A stretch of DNA of 64,000 bases from Azospirillum brasilense (GCF_001315015.1 NZ_CP012914.1:372001-436000), one strand, 5' to 3'. Shown: positions 47,512 to 57,366, counted from the first letter of the stretch. The notes: generated by a model from the sequence alone, not told the origin. Translations and numbers: made by a program.

Positions 47512-47625
47512 ACATCTCCTTGAAAATCAGACGTCTGCTGAAGCCCTGACATTGAGGGCGCGCAGGCGTGCGGGGTGGCCGCGGACACTGGTCCGGCGGC
47601 CTAATTCCCGTTGTGAAACCGGTGT

Positions 47626-47853
47626 TTACCGGTGCTTGCCGTTGTTGGAGGTCAGGGCGCCCACCGCGGCGCCGGCCGCGCCGCCGATCACACCGCCCAT
47701 CACGGCGCTGCCCCCCGTCAGGGCGCCGACCGCGGCACCGCCCGCGGCGCCGATGGCGCCACCTGACAGCGTGCGCTGTTCGCGGTGGCTGAGGTTCGAG
47801 CAACCCGTCAGAACAAGGCCGCCAACCACGATCACTGCCAGTTTCTTCACCAT
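47626..47853 (-). CDS. Glycine-zipper lipoprotein
   Basis: A 75-residue protein with a lipoprotein signal peptide (LVLTGC, lipidated C18) followed by alternating Gly/Ala repeats (GGAIGAAGGAAVGALTGG and GGVIGGAAGAAVGALT), the glycine-zipper pattern of the 17 kDa-antigen/OsmB group. It is likely an outer-membrane or periplasmic lipoprotein. It is the first chromosomal gene to the right of the attachment site. Confidence 0.85.
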   Translation of the reverse strand: MVKKLAVIVVGGLVLTGCSNLSHREQRTLSGGAIGAAGGAAVGALTGGSAVMGGVIGGAAGAAVGALTSNNGKHR

Positions 47854-48262
47854 GATCCTACCCGTTTTCTTCCCTGCATTTTTGGGTGCCGCCAGCCTCG
47901 GAAGCCAGCGGCCAAGCCTGCGCTTGCGTCGCATGCTTACGGAATGAACACGCATTTGCGTGTGACTATTCCGGGGCAGAAAGCCATCCTTTTCATCCCT
48001 AAGAAAGTGGGCCTGACTCCTCCCTCTCCCTCGAAATAGGAATTTGTGAGCGCTCTGCAAAGCCAGGGGGAGCGGTGCTTGGTGAACGGTCGATAACTAT
48101 AAAAATAATCTGGTTATTGCCTTTTTTACCATTGTCCCGCGTCGAATGGTTGCACTGATTTGGGGGTGTTTCCTCTTTACTTCATTCAGGGCGCGTGGAA
48201 CGTTCAGTGTCCTAACGACCTGCGCGACATTGAGGACGCAGGCTCATCGGAAACGTCCCAGG
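47854..48262. other. Intergenic stretch, AT-rich near 48090-48140
   Basis: This 409-bp region separates the lipoprotein gene from a divergent small gene. The part near 48095-48135 (AACTATAAAAATAATC and CTTTTTTACC) is AT-rich and may hold promoters. No gene is supported. Confidence 0.4.
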
Positions 48263-48646
48263 ATGCCCACCATGCTGCATCTTTCCCGACCGCAGGCGCT
48301 TGCGGCTCTCCCGGCGAGCCGTCCGAGTGACCGCCGTGAACGGCACCCGTTGCAGCCGGTCAGCGCCCATCCCTGCGCGCCGGCCTTCGAGCGCTCGGAT
48401 GCGGCGATCCATCCAGCGGTTCCGGCCGTAAGCCAATCCACATCCCCGGTTCGCGCTGGCGGGGAACCGCTGGCCCGTGTCATCCGCTTGGCGACCACCG
48501 GCGTGTGGGTGGTGAAGCGCCATGGCCGGATGCTTGAAATTGACGGGCGGCTGCACTGGAACTGCCCGCGCACGCTCGCGTCGGACGCCGAGCGCGCCGG
48601 CGTCGTCCTGTCCGATCTGGTCGTGAACACCGGTCACCAGCTCTGA
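48263..48646 (+). CDS. Hypothetical protein, 127 residues
   Basis: The first ~75 residues are proline/serine-rich and probably unstructured; the last ~55 form a small domain (VIRLATTGVWVVKRHGRML, then EIDGRLHWNCPRTL). No family recognised. ATG 48263 or 48272 are both possible starts. Confidence 0.5.
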   Translation: MPTMLHLSRPQALAALPASRPSDRRERHPLQPVSAHPCAPAFERSDAAIHPAVPAVSQSTSPVRAGGEPLARVIRLATTGVWVVKRHGRMLEIDGRLHWNCPRTLASDAERAGVVLSDLVVNTGHQL

Positions 48647-48724
48647 TCCGGTGGTGGAAAAAGAAAGGAGCGGCGCCCGCCGGCGCCGCTCCCTCGCGTT
48701 CTCGGGTCCGGTGGGGAGCGCTGG

Positions 48725-49513
48725 TCAGCGCTCCATCGTCACGGCCTTGATGGTCTCGACGCGGATCTCCTCGGTCAGCCGTTCCTTGTAGGCGGCGAAT
48801 TCCGGGGTGGTCTTGACCTTGTAGGAGCGGGGGTGCGGCAACTCGATGGGGATGTCGCACTTGATGCGGCCGGGGCGGGCCGACATCACCACGACGCGGC
48901 TGGCCATGAAAATGGCCTCGTCGATGTCGTGGGTGACGAACATCACCGTCTTGCGGTCAGCCTCCCAGATGCCGAGCAGCAACTCCTGCATCAGCTCGCG
49001 CGTCTGGTGGTCCAGCGCGCCGAACGGCTCGTCGAGCAGCAGCATCTTCGGGTCGTTGGCCAGCGCGCGGGCCAGCGCCGTGCGCTGCTGCATGCCGCCG
49101 GACAGCTGGGCGGGGTGGTGGTTCTCGAAGCCCTTCAACCCGACCTGGGCCAGGAAGCGGTCGGCGATCGCCAACTGCTCCGCCCGCGGCAGGCCGCGCT
49201 CGCGCAGGCCGAAGCAGACGTTGTCACGCACGGTCAGCCAGGGGAACAACGTGTAGGACTGGAACACCATGCCGCGGTCGGGGCCGGGGCCGGACACCGC
49301 CTCGCCCTCCAGCAGCACCTCGCCGGCGCTCGGCGTCTCCAGCCCGGCGACGATGCGCAGCAGCGTGGACTTGCCGCAGCCCGACGGCCCCAGGATGGTG
49401 ATGAAATCGTTGTCGGCGACCTCCAGGCTCGTCGGCACCAGCGCGCGGGTGGGCGCCGTGCTGTTGCGGCCGGGGAAGGTCTTCTCGACGTTGCGGATGG
49501 ACAGCTTGCTCAT
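48725..49513 (-). CDS. ABC transporter ATPase, NitT/TauT family (TauB/SsuB-like)
   Basis: A 262-residue ATPase with Walker A GPSGCGKST (42-50), Q-loop FQSYTLFPWLTV, signature LSGGMQQR, Walker B MLLLDEPFGALD and switch histidine VTHDIDEA. The family drives uptake of nitrate, sulfonates, taurine or related compounds. Gene order in transcription is substrate-binding protein, permease, ATPase. The start lies nine bases past the permease stop. Confidence 0.93.
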   Translation of the reverse strand: MSKLSIRNVEKTFPGRNSTAPTRALVPTSLEVADNDFITILGPSGCGKSTLLRIVAGLETPSAGEVLLEGEAVSGPGPDRGMVFQSYTLFPWLTVRDNVCFGLRERGLPRAEQLAIADRFLAQVGLKGFENHHPAQLSGGMQQRTALARALANDPKMLLLDEPFGALDHQTRELMQELLLGIWEADRKTVMFVTHDIDEAIFMASRVVVMSARPGRIKCDIPIELPHPRSYKVKTTPEFAAYKERLTEEIRVETIKAVTMER

Positions 49514-49522
49514 GGCCGGCGC

Positions 49523-50311
49523 TTATCGTCCTTTGGCCCACGGGAAGAGACGGGCGTTGAGCGCCCGGAACAGCAGGTCGGTGATCAGGCCGATCACGCC
49601 GATCACGAAGATGCCGAAGATCATCTGGCCGGTGTCCAGGAAGCGCTGGGCGTCGATGATCATGTGGCCGATGCCGCGCGACGCGCCCACCAACTCCGCC
49701 ACGATCACGTAGGTCCAGGCCCAGCCGAGCACGAGGCGCAGCGCCTCGAAGATCTGCGGCGAGGCGGCGGGCAGCAGGACGCGCAGCACCACGCCGTCGC
49801 GCTTGGCGCCCAGCGTGTAGGCGGCCTCCACCAGATCGCTGCGGATGCCCGACACGATGACCGTCACCATGATGACGAGCTGGAAGACCGAGCCGATGAA
49901 GATGACCAGGACCTTCTGCAACTCGCCCACACCCGCCCACAGGATCAGCAGCGGGATGAAGGCCGAGGCCGGCAGGTAGCGGGCGAAGGACACGAAGGCC
50001 TCGAAGAAGGCCTCCACCGGCTTGAAGGCGCCCATCAGGATGCCCAGCGGCACCGCCAGGGCGGCGGCCATGGCGAAGCCGGCAAAGACGCGCCAGACGG
50101 TGACGGCGATGTCCTCGGCAAAGCCGAACTCCCGGAACAGCGCGATGCCCGCCGTCAGCGTGTCGCCGGGCGAGGCCAGGAACAGCGGCTTCACGAAGCC
50201 GCCGTAGGTGGCGATGCCCCAGCCCAGGAAGAACAGCACGAAACAGGCGATGCCCAGCACCGTGCGCAGCGCCGGAGCGACCGGCTTCAGCGGAGTGAAG
50301 AGGGGGGACAT
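49523..50311 (-). CDS. ABC transporter permease, NitT/TauT family (TauC/SsuC-like)
   Basis: A 262-residue inner-membrane permease with about six hydrophobic helices and the EAA loop consensus seen as EAAYTLGAKRDGVVLRVLLP. It pairs with the ATPase downstream. ATG 50311 follows no strong ribosome site; the frame continues upstream to about 50359 but those residues come from an intergenic repeat. Confidence 0.9.
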   Translation of the reverse strand: MSPLFTPLKPVAPALRTVLGIACFVLFFLGWGIATYGGFVKPLFLASPGDTLTAGIALFREFGFAEDIAVTVWRVFAGFAMAAALAVPLGILMGAFKPVEAFFEAFVSFARYLPASAFIPLLILWAGVGELQKVLVIFIGSVFQLVIMVTVIVSGIRSDLVEAAYTLGAKRDGVVLRVLLPAASPQIFEALRLVLGWAWTYVIVAELVGASRGIGHMIIDAQRFLDTGQMIFGIFVIGVIGLITDLLFRALNARLFPWAKGR

Positions 50312-50379
50312 GGGATTGGTGGACCGTTGTCGGAATCTTATGAAAACACGGGCCCCCACCCTAACCCTCCCCCGCTCTC

Positions 50380-50429
50380 GGCGGACCTTCGGTCCGCCTG
50401 TCGCATCAGCGCAAACCTTTGGTTTGCGC
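50380..50429. repeat. Twin hairpins between transporter genes
   Basis: GGCGGACC-TTC-GGTCCGCC (50380-50398) and GCGCAAACC-TTT-GGTTTGCGC (50409-50429) are perfect stems of eight and nine bases in tandem, flanked by CCCTCCCC/GGGGAGGG-type tracts. This looks like a mobile intergenic repeat unit of the genome. It sits between the substrate-binding and permease genes and may lower expression of the latter by attenuation or RNA processing. Confidence 0.65.
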
Positions 50430-50503
50430 GAGAGCTGCGCAGGGGAGGGGATAGCTCCCTCCCTTGCCGAAGGCGGGGAACGGGCTGGGGAGGGGGCAAG
50501 GAC

Positions 50504-51454
50504 TTACTTCACGAAGGACGTATCGATCATGCTGTCCAGGCTCGGCGGCGCCTTGCGGATCAGCTTGGCCTCCAGCATCACGTCCTGGACCTCCTTGATG
50601 AAGGTCGGCATGGTCTTGGTCAGATACTCGACGTTGCCGGCCTTGTCGTACCAGCGCACGGTTTTGACGGAGGTGGCGAACTCCTCCGGCGTCTGGTTGA
50701 TGTCGCGGGCCATGATCTCGAAGGCCTTCTTCTCGTCCGCCTTGATCGCGTCCAGCGCCTCGAACCAGCTGTCGACGAAGGCTTTCACGACCTTCGGGTT
50801 CTTCTGGATGTAGTCGGGCTGGAAGGCCAGCGTGTCGATGATGACGCCCGGCGTCTGGTCGGACGTGACGATGATCTTGCCATTGGCCTCGCGCACCTTG
50901 GACAGGTACGGCTCATAGGTCACGGCGGCGTCGAACTGGCCGGCGACGAAGGCGTTGGCGGCGTCGGGCGGCTGGAGGTTGACGGTCTGCAAATCGCCGA
51001 TCGACATGCCGTTCTTCTTCAGCACGTAGGCCAGCCAGAACTGCGGCACGCCGCCATACTGCACGGCCACCTGCTTGCCCTTCAGATCGGCGAGGCCGTT
51101 GATTGCGTCGCGCACGACGATGCCGTCGCCGCCGTGCGAGCTGTCGAGCACCAGCACCTGCGTCACGTCCACGCCGGAGGAGGCGTAGAGCAGGTGGGTG
51201 TCCACCGTGGTGGTGATCGCCTGCACCTCACCCGCCGCCATCGCCTGGTGGCGGTTGGAGGTCGGCATCTTCTTGATCTCGACCTCGATGCCGTTCTTCT
51301 TGAAGATGCCCGTTTCCTTGGCCAGCGTGATCGGCGCGAAGCCGGTCCAGCCGCTCATCGCCACGGTCACCTTGGTCTGCGCCGAGGCGGAAACCGCGCA
51401 CAGCCCGGCGACCGCCGCCGCCAGGGCTCCGGCCATCCACGACGTCTTCCTCAT
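50504..51454 (-). CDS. ABC transporter substrate-binding protein, NitT/TauT family
   Basis: A 316-residue periplasmic protein with a signal peptide (cleavage after SASA, about residue 25) and the NMT1/TauA-like fold: VTVAMSGWTGFAPITLAKE, the hinge region QVAVQYGGVPQFWLAYVLK, and FVAGQFDAAVTYEPYLSKV. The ligand is not decidable from sequence (taurine, sulfonate, nitrate or a pyrimidine are all used by relatives). GGGGGA before ATG 51454 is a good ribosome site. Confidence 0.92.
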   Translation of the reverse strand: MRKTSWMAGALAAAVAGLCAVSASAQTKVTVAMSGWTGFAPITLAKETGIFKKNGIEVEIKKMPTSNRHQAMAAGEVQAITTTVDTHLLYASSGVDVTQVLVLDSSHGGDGIVVRDAINGLADLKGKQVAVQYGGVPQFWLAYVLKKNGMSIGDLQTVNLQPPDAANAFVAGQFDAAVTYEPYLSKVREANGKIIVTSDQTPGVIIDTLAFQPDYIQKNPKVVKAFVDSWFEALDAIKADEKKAFEIMARDINQTPEEFATSVKTVRWYDKAGNVEYLTKTMPTFIKEVQDVMLEAKLIRKAPPSLDSMIDTSFVK

Positions 51455-51734
51455 GATCCCCCGCTCCCCGTTCTGAAGGTGCCTTTTGATCGCGCCCGGC
51501 GGCGGACCGCCGCCCACGCATCCGTGTGCCGCATTGTGCACGCGCGCGGGGTGGGTGGGAAGGGATGGGCACCAGCTCGGCCGCAGAGCTGACCTTCGTC
51601 GGATGGTGCGAATGGAAACCCTTGCAACCAAAGGCTTATTGGGATGCTTGCGTGCCCAATCCATATACCAACTGAACAAACCGCGACGGGTGTATGCCGT
51701 TCTTTTGGGCACCACAGAGGGGAGGGCGGACAGG

Positions 51735-51965
51735 ATGCGTTCCATGGACCCGATGAACCCGCCGATGACCGCGATGGACCGCCAGCGGACGCTGGACTAT
51801 TTCGAACGACTCGGCCGGGACAAGGTGCGGCTGTACAGCGCCATCGACTGCGACCGTTACCTGGGCGGCTGGCAGGTGCGCGAGCTGGCCGACCAGTGGC
51901 TGGCCGAGAAGGCCGCCGAGGAACGCCCCGTGCCGCTGTGGCGACGGATCGTCCGGCGGCGCTGA
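51735..51965 (+). CDS. Small hypothetical protein, 76 residues
   Basis: A helical protein with many charged residues (RTLDYFERLGRDKVRLYSAI and VRELADQWLAEKAAEERP). GGGAGGG precedes ATG 51735. No family recognised. It lies between the transporter operon and a hybrid histidine kinase, divergent from the transporter. Confidence 0.6.
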   Translation: MRSMDPMNPPMTAMDRQRTLDYFERLGRDKVRLYSAIDCDRYLGGWQVRELADQWLAEKAAEERPVPLWRRIVRRR

Positions 51966-51989
51966 CGCTGCCGCACGTTCGTCCGCCGT

Positions 51990-54950
51990 TTACGCCGCTC
52001 CGGCGTTGGCCATCATCTTGCGCAGGTCGTTGGGGAAGACCGGCTTGTGCAGGATGCTGAAGCCTTTGCGGCGGGCCTCGTCCAGCCGTTCCGGGGCGGT
52101 GTCGCCGGTCAGGATGATGCCCGGCACGTCCTTGCCGACCAGACCCTGCACCGCGGCCAGAGCCTCCGGCCCGGTCCGCCCCTGCTGGAGCTGGTAGTCG
52201 GCCAGCACGATCTGCGGGCGGCGCCCGTCGGCGCGCAGCCGTTCCAGCGCCTGGTCGCCCGACCGCGCGGTCAGCACGCTGTAGCCCCAGCCTTCCAGCA
52301 TCGCCTTCAGGCCGAGCAGGATGATCGCCTCGTCGTCGATGACCAGCACCATCCCCTTGGTCGCGCAGTCGTTGGCGGCCTGCCGGAAGAGGTCCATGGC
52401 GGGCGGCGGGACGGCGGCGCGGGGCTTCTCCACGACGACGCGCGGCATCTCCACCGAGAAGACGGAGCCGATCCCCTCCTTCGAGCGCACGCGCACGCGG
52501 TGGTCGAGCAGCTTCGACAAGCGCTTGACGATGGCGAGGCCGAGGCCCAGCCCGCGGTCGCCGCTGCCCTGGATCTGGGTGAATTCCTCGAAGATATCCT
52601 CCAGCCGGTCGGCGGGGATGCCGACGCCGCTGTCCCACACCTCGACGCGCAGCCGGTCGGGGCCGCTGCGGCGGCAACCGATCAGGATGCGGCCCTGGCG
52701 GGTGTAGCGCAGCGCGTTCTCGATCAGGTTGCGCAGGATGCGCTCCAGATGCGACGGGTCGGTGCGCACCCAGGCCCGCGTCGGGACGGCGCGCAGTTCC
52801 AGCCCCTTCTGGGCGGCGCGCGGCGCGTATTCGGCGACCAGACGGCCCAGGACCTGACCCAGCCGGACCTCCGCCGGGTTGGCGGCGATCTTGCCGGATT
52901 CCAGCCGCGACATGTCGAGCAGCCCGTCGAGCAAGCCCTTCAGCGTGTCCAGCGCTTGGCGCATGTTGTCGAGCAGCGGCAGGCTGGGGTGGCCCTGCAA
53001 GCGGTCGCCCAGCGCGGCGGCGAAGAGATAGAGCGACTGCACGGGCTGGCGCAGGTCGTGGCTGGCGACGGCCAGGAACTTGGACTTGCCGGCGGCGGCC
53101 TGCTCCGCCTCCTCCCGCGCGCGGCGCAGGTCGGCCTCGGCCTGCTTGCGGCCGGTCACGTCCACGGCGGCGCAGGTGATGCCGGCCAGCGCGCCGTCCG
53201 GGCCGCGCAGCGGGTCGATGGTCATGTCGTAGAAATGGTCCTGTCCGGCGTGGCGGATGCGGACCTCCTCGCGCACACCCTCGCCGGACTCCAGCGCGCG
53301 GCGCTTGACGGCGGTCAGGGCCTCGGCGTCGGCGGCGTCCTCGAACACCTCGAAATCCGTCCTCCCGACGACGCCTTCCGCCGTGAAGCCGGGGGCGGGG
53401 TTGTGCATCCAGGTGTAGCGCAGGGCGCAATCCTGATTGAACACCACGACGCCGGAGTTGCGCAGCGCCGTGCGGAAGCGCTCGTTGGCGACGCGCAGCG
53501 CTTCCTCGGTGGACTTGCGCTCGGTGATGTCGATGCCCGAGACGATCAGGTGGGTGATCCGCCCGTCGGCTCCGCGCATCGGGGTGACCCGCATTTCCAT
53601 GATCGCCGCGCGGTCCCCGGCGATGCGCACCGGCGCGTCGAAGCGCGCGGAGTCGCCGTGGGCGGCGCGCTCCACCGCCGTGCGCAGGCGGTCGCCCGCG
53701 GCCCCGGCGAAGGCGCGCCGGCAGGCCTCGTGGAAGGGGTGGCCGACGATCTGCTCGACCGGCAGGCCGGCCGCCTGGACGGCGGTCTGGTTGACCTGCA
53801 GAACGTCGCCATCCGGGCTCAGCACGCCGACGAAGGTCGGCAGGGCGTCCAGAACGGCGCGCAGGTGCTCCTCCGAGCCGCGCAGCGCGCGCTCGCGGGC
53901 CTCCAGCGTCTCGGCCATGGCGTCGAAGGCGCGGCCGAGCTGGCCGATCTCCGACTTGCGGTCGACCAGACCGGCCCGCGCGCTGGAATTGCCGGCGCTC
54001 CACCCCTGGGTGGCGCGGATCAGCGCCTCGACCGGGCGGCGGATGAACAGGGTGCCGCCGACCCAAGCGGCCAGGATGGCGACCAGCAGCCCGGTCAGCG
54101 TCATCAGCAGGCCCTGGCGGGTGGCGCGGTCGATGGTGCCGGCCGCGGCCGTGTGGTCGAGTCCGACGCTGATGAACAGGTCGCGCGTGCCCTGGCGGGA
54201 CGGCGAATAGGCCAGCACCCGCGCCACCCCGTCCATCCCCGGCAGGGTGGTGACGCCGCCGCGCGACTCGCCCAGCAGGTCCAGATAGGGCTGCGGCACG
54301 CGCTCCCCGCGCTGGGCGATGCCGTTGGGCAGCTTGACCAGGATGGTTCCGTTGCGGTCGGTGACCAGCAGGCTGGCGTTCTCGGGCAGCGGGCGCGCCG
54401 CGAAATTGGTGGCCAGCCAGGGCAGGTCGAGGCCGAGCGTCACCACGCCGGCGACCGTGCCGGCCTCGTCGCGGAAGGGAACCGCGAAGGGCAGCATGGC
54501 GGTACCGGGCTCCGCCGCCGGGCCGGGGGTCGTCCATTCGCCGACGACGAAGCGGCCTTCCTCCAGCGCGCGGCGGACATAAGGACGGTTGGCACCGGCG
54601 GTGGCGGCGCGGTCGGGCGTGGCGCTGCACAGGACGGCGCCGTCGCGGTCCAGGACGGTCAGGTTGCGGTATTCGGGAGCGCGTTGGGCCAGCCGGATCA
54701 GATGGGCCTGGCACTGGGTATAGTCGCCGGAACGCAGGGCGGCCGATTCCGCGATGGAGGTGACCATCAGACGCGCACCGTCGACGATCCGCGCCTGCTC
54801 CCCTTCGACCAGATGCAGCAGCCGCTCGGCCTGAGTCGCGACTTCCTCGGCGCGTTCCGCACGGAACTGGAACACGCTGTAGGCCTGGATGCCCAGGGCC
54901 GGCAGGACGGCCAGAAGCACCAGCAGGAAAAGGCGGGCCAGCAAGGTCAT
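51990..54950 (-). CDS. Hybrid sensor histidine kinase with Cache, HAMP, two PAS and receiver domains
   Basis: About 986 residues. One N-terminal membrane helix, a periplasmic dCache-type sensor (about 30-270), a second helix (GLLMTLTGLLVAILAAWVGG), HAMP, two PAS domains (about 360-480 and 490-610), a HisKA dimerisation domain with H631 (SHDLRQPVQSL), HATPase motifs NLIENALRY, DSGVGIP and GLGLGLAIV, and a C-terminal receiver with D918 (VLADYQLQQ) and the late lysine in LHKP. The kinase should autophosphorylate and pass phosphate to its own receiver. Start 54950 or 54968 are both possible. No cognate output gene lies beside it. Confidence 0.93.
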   Translation of the reverse strand: MTLLARLFLLVLLAVLPALGIQAYSVFQFRAERAEEVATQAERLLHLVEGEQARIVDGARLMVTSIAESAALRSGDYTQCQAHLIRLAQRAPEYRNLTVLDRDGAVLCSATPDRAATAGANRPYVRRALEEGRFVVGEWTTPGPAAEPGTAMLPFAVPFRDEAGTVAGVVTLGLDLPWLATNFAARPLPENASLLVTDRNGTILVKLPNGIAQRGERVPQPYLDLLGESRGGVTTLPGMDGVARVLAYSPSRQGTRDLFISVGLDHTAAAGTIDRATRQGLLMTLTGLLVAILAAWVGGTLFIRRPVEALIRATQGWSAGNSSARAGLVDRKSEIGQLGRAFDAMAETLEARERALRGSEEHLRAVLDALPTFVGVLSPDGDVLQVNQTAVQAAGLPVEQIVGHPFHEACRRAFAGAAGDRLRTAVERAAHGDSARFDAPVRIAGDRAAIMEMRVTPMRGADGRITHLIVSGIDITERKSTEEALRVANERFRTALRNSGVVVFNQDCALRYTWMHNPAPGFTAEGVVGRTDFEVFEDAADAEALTAVKRRALESGEGVREEVRIRHAGQDHFYDMTIDPLRGPDGALAGITCAAVDVTGRKQAEADLRRAREEAEQAAAGKSKFLAVASHDLRQPVQSLYLFAAALGDRLQGHPSLPLLDNMRQALDTLKGLLDGLLDMSRLESGKIAANPAEVRLGQVLGRLVAEYAPRAAQKGLELRAVPTRAWVRTDPSHLERILRNLIENALRYTRQGRILIGCRRSGPDRLRVEVWDSGVGIPADRLEDIFEEFTQIQGSGDRGLGLGLAIVKRLSKLLDHRVRVRSKEGIGSVFSVEMPRVVVEKPRAAVPPPAMDLFRQAANDCATKGMVLVIDDEAIILLGLKAMLEGWGYSVLTARSGDQALERLRADGRRPQIVLADYQLQQGRTGPEALAAVQGLVGKDVPGIILTGDTAPERLDEARRKGFSILHKPVFPNDLRKMMANAGAA

Positions 54951-55605
54951 CGTGTCACAGGCTCCCATCGGGGGGGAAAGCAGCCGGAACCAAAAGTCCG
55001 CTATCGTTTCGCCTGTGTTCCGAATAACCTTTGCATGGTTAAATCGCAGTTAATGGGTGGGATTTATTTTCTTTCAGACCGGAAACACGTTGGATTTCCG
55101 CAGGCAATAAAGAGGTAGTTTGGGTGATGATGTTGAAGGTTTACTTTTGCATTTCTCCTAAAATTTTTTGAATTCCTGTCACCGAAGGGGGTAATCACCA
55201 ATCCTTTCGATGGAGGAACAGACGCAGGTCGGTACCGGGCGCCTCCAGGACAAGGCACCCGGTGTGTCGTGGCGGATCAGGCCAGCGTATCCAAGCCCTG
55301 CGAACCACGCGGGGCCAGAGATGAAAAAGCCTTCTGCGCGCCCGACAGATCACCCGACTGACGCGCGCCGCTCATGCTTTGCACCTTGGACCGCGAATCA
55401 TGGGCGCTCTGGATCCAACCGAGGTCGCCGGATGTGACGGCGTCCTTCAACAGATGCATGCCGTCGCGAATGTCCTTGCGCGGATGTCCCTGTCCTGTCC
55501 GGTCCGGCTCTGCGCGGCGTCCGGAAAATACTCTTCCGCAACCCTTTGGCGAAGCGCTACCTTGGGTGGATGGAGGTCTCCGCCACAACCCATGGGCCAT
55601 GCGGG
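54951..55605. other. Divergent region between two histidine kinase genes
   Basis: This 655-bp stretch carries AT-rich promoter-like sequence (55010-55200) next to the hybrid kinase start. A 60-codon minus-strand frame at 55277-55459 is described separately. The last 60 bases could belong to the N terminus of the next kinase if an earlier start is used. Confidence 0.4.
55277..55459 (-). CDS. Short alanine/serine-rich ORF with SGDLxxxQ repeats
   Basis: A 60-residue frame whose two halves share a pattern: TSGDLGWIQSAHDS and QSGDLSGAQKAFSSL. This repeat style occurs in small proteins of Azospirillum relatives as far as I recall. It is short for that type and the end looks abrupt, so it may be a fragment of a longer gene. 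No ribosome site stands out. Confidence 0.4.
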   Translation of the reverse strand: MHLLKDAVTSGDLGWIQSAHDSRSKVQSMSGARQSGDLSGAQKAFSSLAPRGSQGLDTLA

Positions 55606-57366
55606 ATGCGTGGCGCCGCTGAATCGGATCGCCCGCTTCCAGCGGAGCACGGTCGTGCTACAGTGTACGCCCCGCCGATCCGGAAGACCCGCTTGCCGTC
55701 GAAGTCCCATCACCGTCCGCTAATTCTTCTGGTGCTGGCCGCGCTGTTGCCGTTGGTGGTTCTGTCCGCGGTTCTCGGCGGCGCTTGGCTGCGGGGGCAG
55801 CAGAGCGCGATGGAGGCCAATGCCGTCGCACTGGTTGATCGGTTGTCCGCCCTGGTGGACCGTGAACTTTCCGCGCAGATGGACGCGTTGAAGGCGGTGG
55901 CGGCATCGCCCCTGCTGGACGGCTTGGCCGCGGGCGGTGAGGTCGATGCCGTGGCCTTCTTCGAATATGCCGAGCGGGTGCAGGGCGCGCTTCCGCTGTG
56001 GACAACCATCGTCCTCAGCGATGTCGGAGGAAACCGGCTGGTCGATGCCCCTTTCCTGGTTGCTGGCGTCAGGGGCAAGGTGCTGGACATGGACAGCCAC
56101 CGGCGCGTGGTGGAGACGGGCAAGCCGGCGGTCGGCACGATCCTGCGCGGCCCGCGCGGCGTCCACGCCTTTCCCATCCGCGTTCCGGTGACGCGCAACG
56201 GCGCGCCGGTCGCCGTTCTATCGGCGGTGGTGATGCCGGAGGGTTTCCAAAGCCTGCTGTTCGGCAACAGTCTGCCACCGGGCTGGATCGCCGCGGTCAT
56301 CGATGCCGAAGGACGTGTGGTGGCACGGGCCGGCGGTGAACCGGACATGATCGGGCGCCACGCCAGCGAAAACGCGCTCCGCGCCCGCCGCGCCGCCGGC
56401 AGCGGCGTCTATGACGGAATGAGCCTGGAGGGCACGCCGACGGTGGTCGCCTTCCGCGGGCTGCCCGATTACGGGTGGTCGGTTCACTTCGCCATCCCGC
56501 GGGATGCCTATCGGGCGCCGGTTTCCAACGCGCTGTGGCTGGCCGGGGCCGGGGCGCTGGCCAGCTTGATGATGGCCGGCGCCTTCCTGTGGCTCCTCGC
56601 CCGCGAATGGCGGCTGCGCCGCCGCGAGGAGGTGGCGCGGGAGGAAAGCCTGCGGCTGGAGGCTCTGGGCCGCATGACCGGCGGCGTCGCCCATGACATC
56701 GCCAATTTGCTGACCGTGGTGATGAGCGGCATCGCCGCCATCCGCAGCCGTCCCAAAGACCCGGAGCGCATCACCCGCGTGCTGCCCGAGATCGAGGGTG
56801 CGGTGGTGCGCGGGCAAGCGCTGATGCGGCAGATGGCCGCCTTCGGTCGCCGCAGCGTCTACGAGCCGGTGCCCTTCCGCCTTCAGGACCGCAAGGCGTC
56901 TTTGGAGGCCCTGCTGGCACGCTCCGCCGGCAGTGCGGTGGACACTGCCCTGATCGTTCCGGACGACCTCTGGCCCATCATCGCCGATCCGGACGCCATG
57001 GAGGTGGCGCTGCTCAATCTGGCGGTGAACGCGCGCGACGCCATGCCGGACGGTGGCACGCTGACCGTCATGGCGGAAAACCGTGGCCTGCCGGGTCGGC
57101 GGGGCGACAACACCGGGCTGTCAGGCGATTTCGTGGCGCTGGCCGTCCGCGACACCGGCACCGGCATTCCGCCGGAGCATCTGCGTCAAATCTTTGAACC
57201 CTTCTTCACCACCAAGCCGGATGGCAAGGGAACCGGGCTGGGGCTCAGCCAGGTTTTCGGCTTCGCCCGGCAGTCGGGCGGGACGGTCACGGTGACCAGC
57301 ACGGTCGGGGCCGGCACCACCGTGACGCTCTATCTGCCGCGGGCGGCGGGCGACATCCCCGGCTGA
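55606..57366 (+). CDS. Membrane sensor histidine kinase with Cache domain
   Basis: About 586 residues with start ATG 55606, though starts from 55546 to about 55693 are possible. A membrane helix (ILLVLAALLPLVVLSAVLGG), a periplasmic Cache-like sensor, and a second helix near residues 305-330 precede HisKA with H363 (GGVAHDIANLLTVV) and HATPase motifs NLAVNARDAMPDGG, DTGTGIPPEHLRQIF and GTGLGLSQVFG. No receiver domain. It is divergent from the hybrid kinase, and a partner regulator is not nearby. Confidence 0.92.
   Translation: MRGAAESDRPLPAEHGRATVYAPPIRKTRLPSKSHHRPLILLVLAALLPLVVLSAVLGGAWLRGQQSAMEANAVALVDRLSALVDRELSAQMDALKAVAASPLLDGLAAGGEVDAVAFFEYAERVQGALPLWTTIVLSDVGGNRLVDAPFLVAGVRGKVLDMDSHRRVVETGKPAVGTILRGPRGVHAFPIRVPVTRNGAPVAVLSAVVMPEGFQSLLFGNSLPPGWIAAVIDAEGRVVARAGGEPDMIGRHASENALRARRAAGSGVYDGMSLEGTPTVVAFRGLPDYGWSVHFAIPRDAYRAPVSNALWLAGAGALASLMMAGAFLWLLAREWRLRRREEVAREESLRLEALGRMTGGVAHDIANLLTVVMSGIAAIRSRPKDPERITRVLPEIEGAVVRGQALMRQMAAFGRRSVYEPVPFRLQDRKASLEALLARSAGSAVDTALIVPDDLWPIIADPDAMEVALLNLAVNARDAMPDGGTLTVMAENRGLPGRRGDNTGLSGDFVALAVRDTGTGIPPEHLRQIFEPFFTTKPDGKGTGLGLSQVFGFARQSGGTVTVTSTVGAGTTVTLYLPRAAGDIPG

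Noticed and set aside
48833..51592. 919-codon plus-strand open frame
   Set aside because: Runs antisense through all three ABC transporter genes and the repeat between them.
52047..55118. 1023-codon plus-strand open frame
   Set aside because: Antisense to the hybrid histidine kinase, which has complete domain motifs on the other strand.
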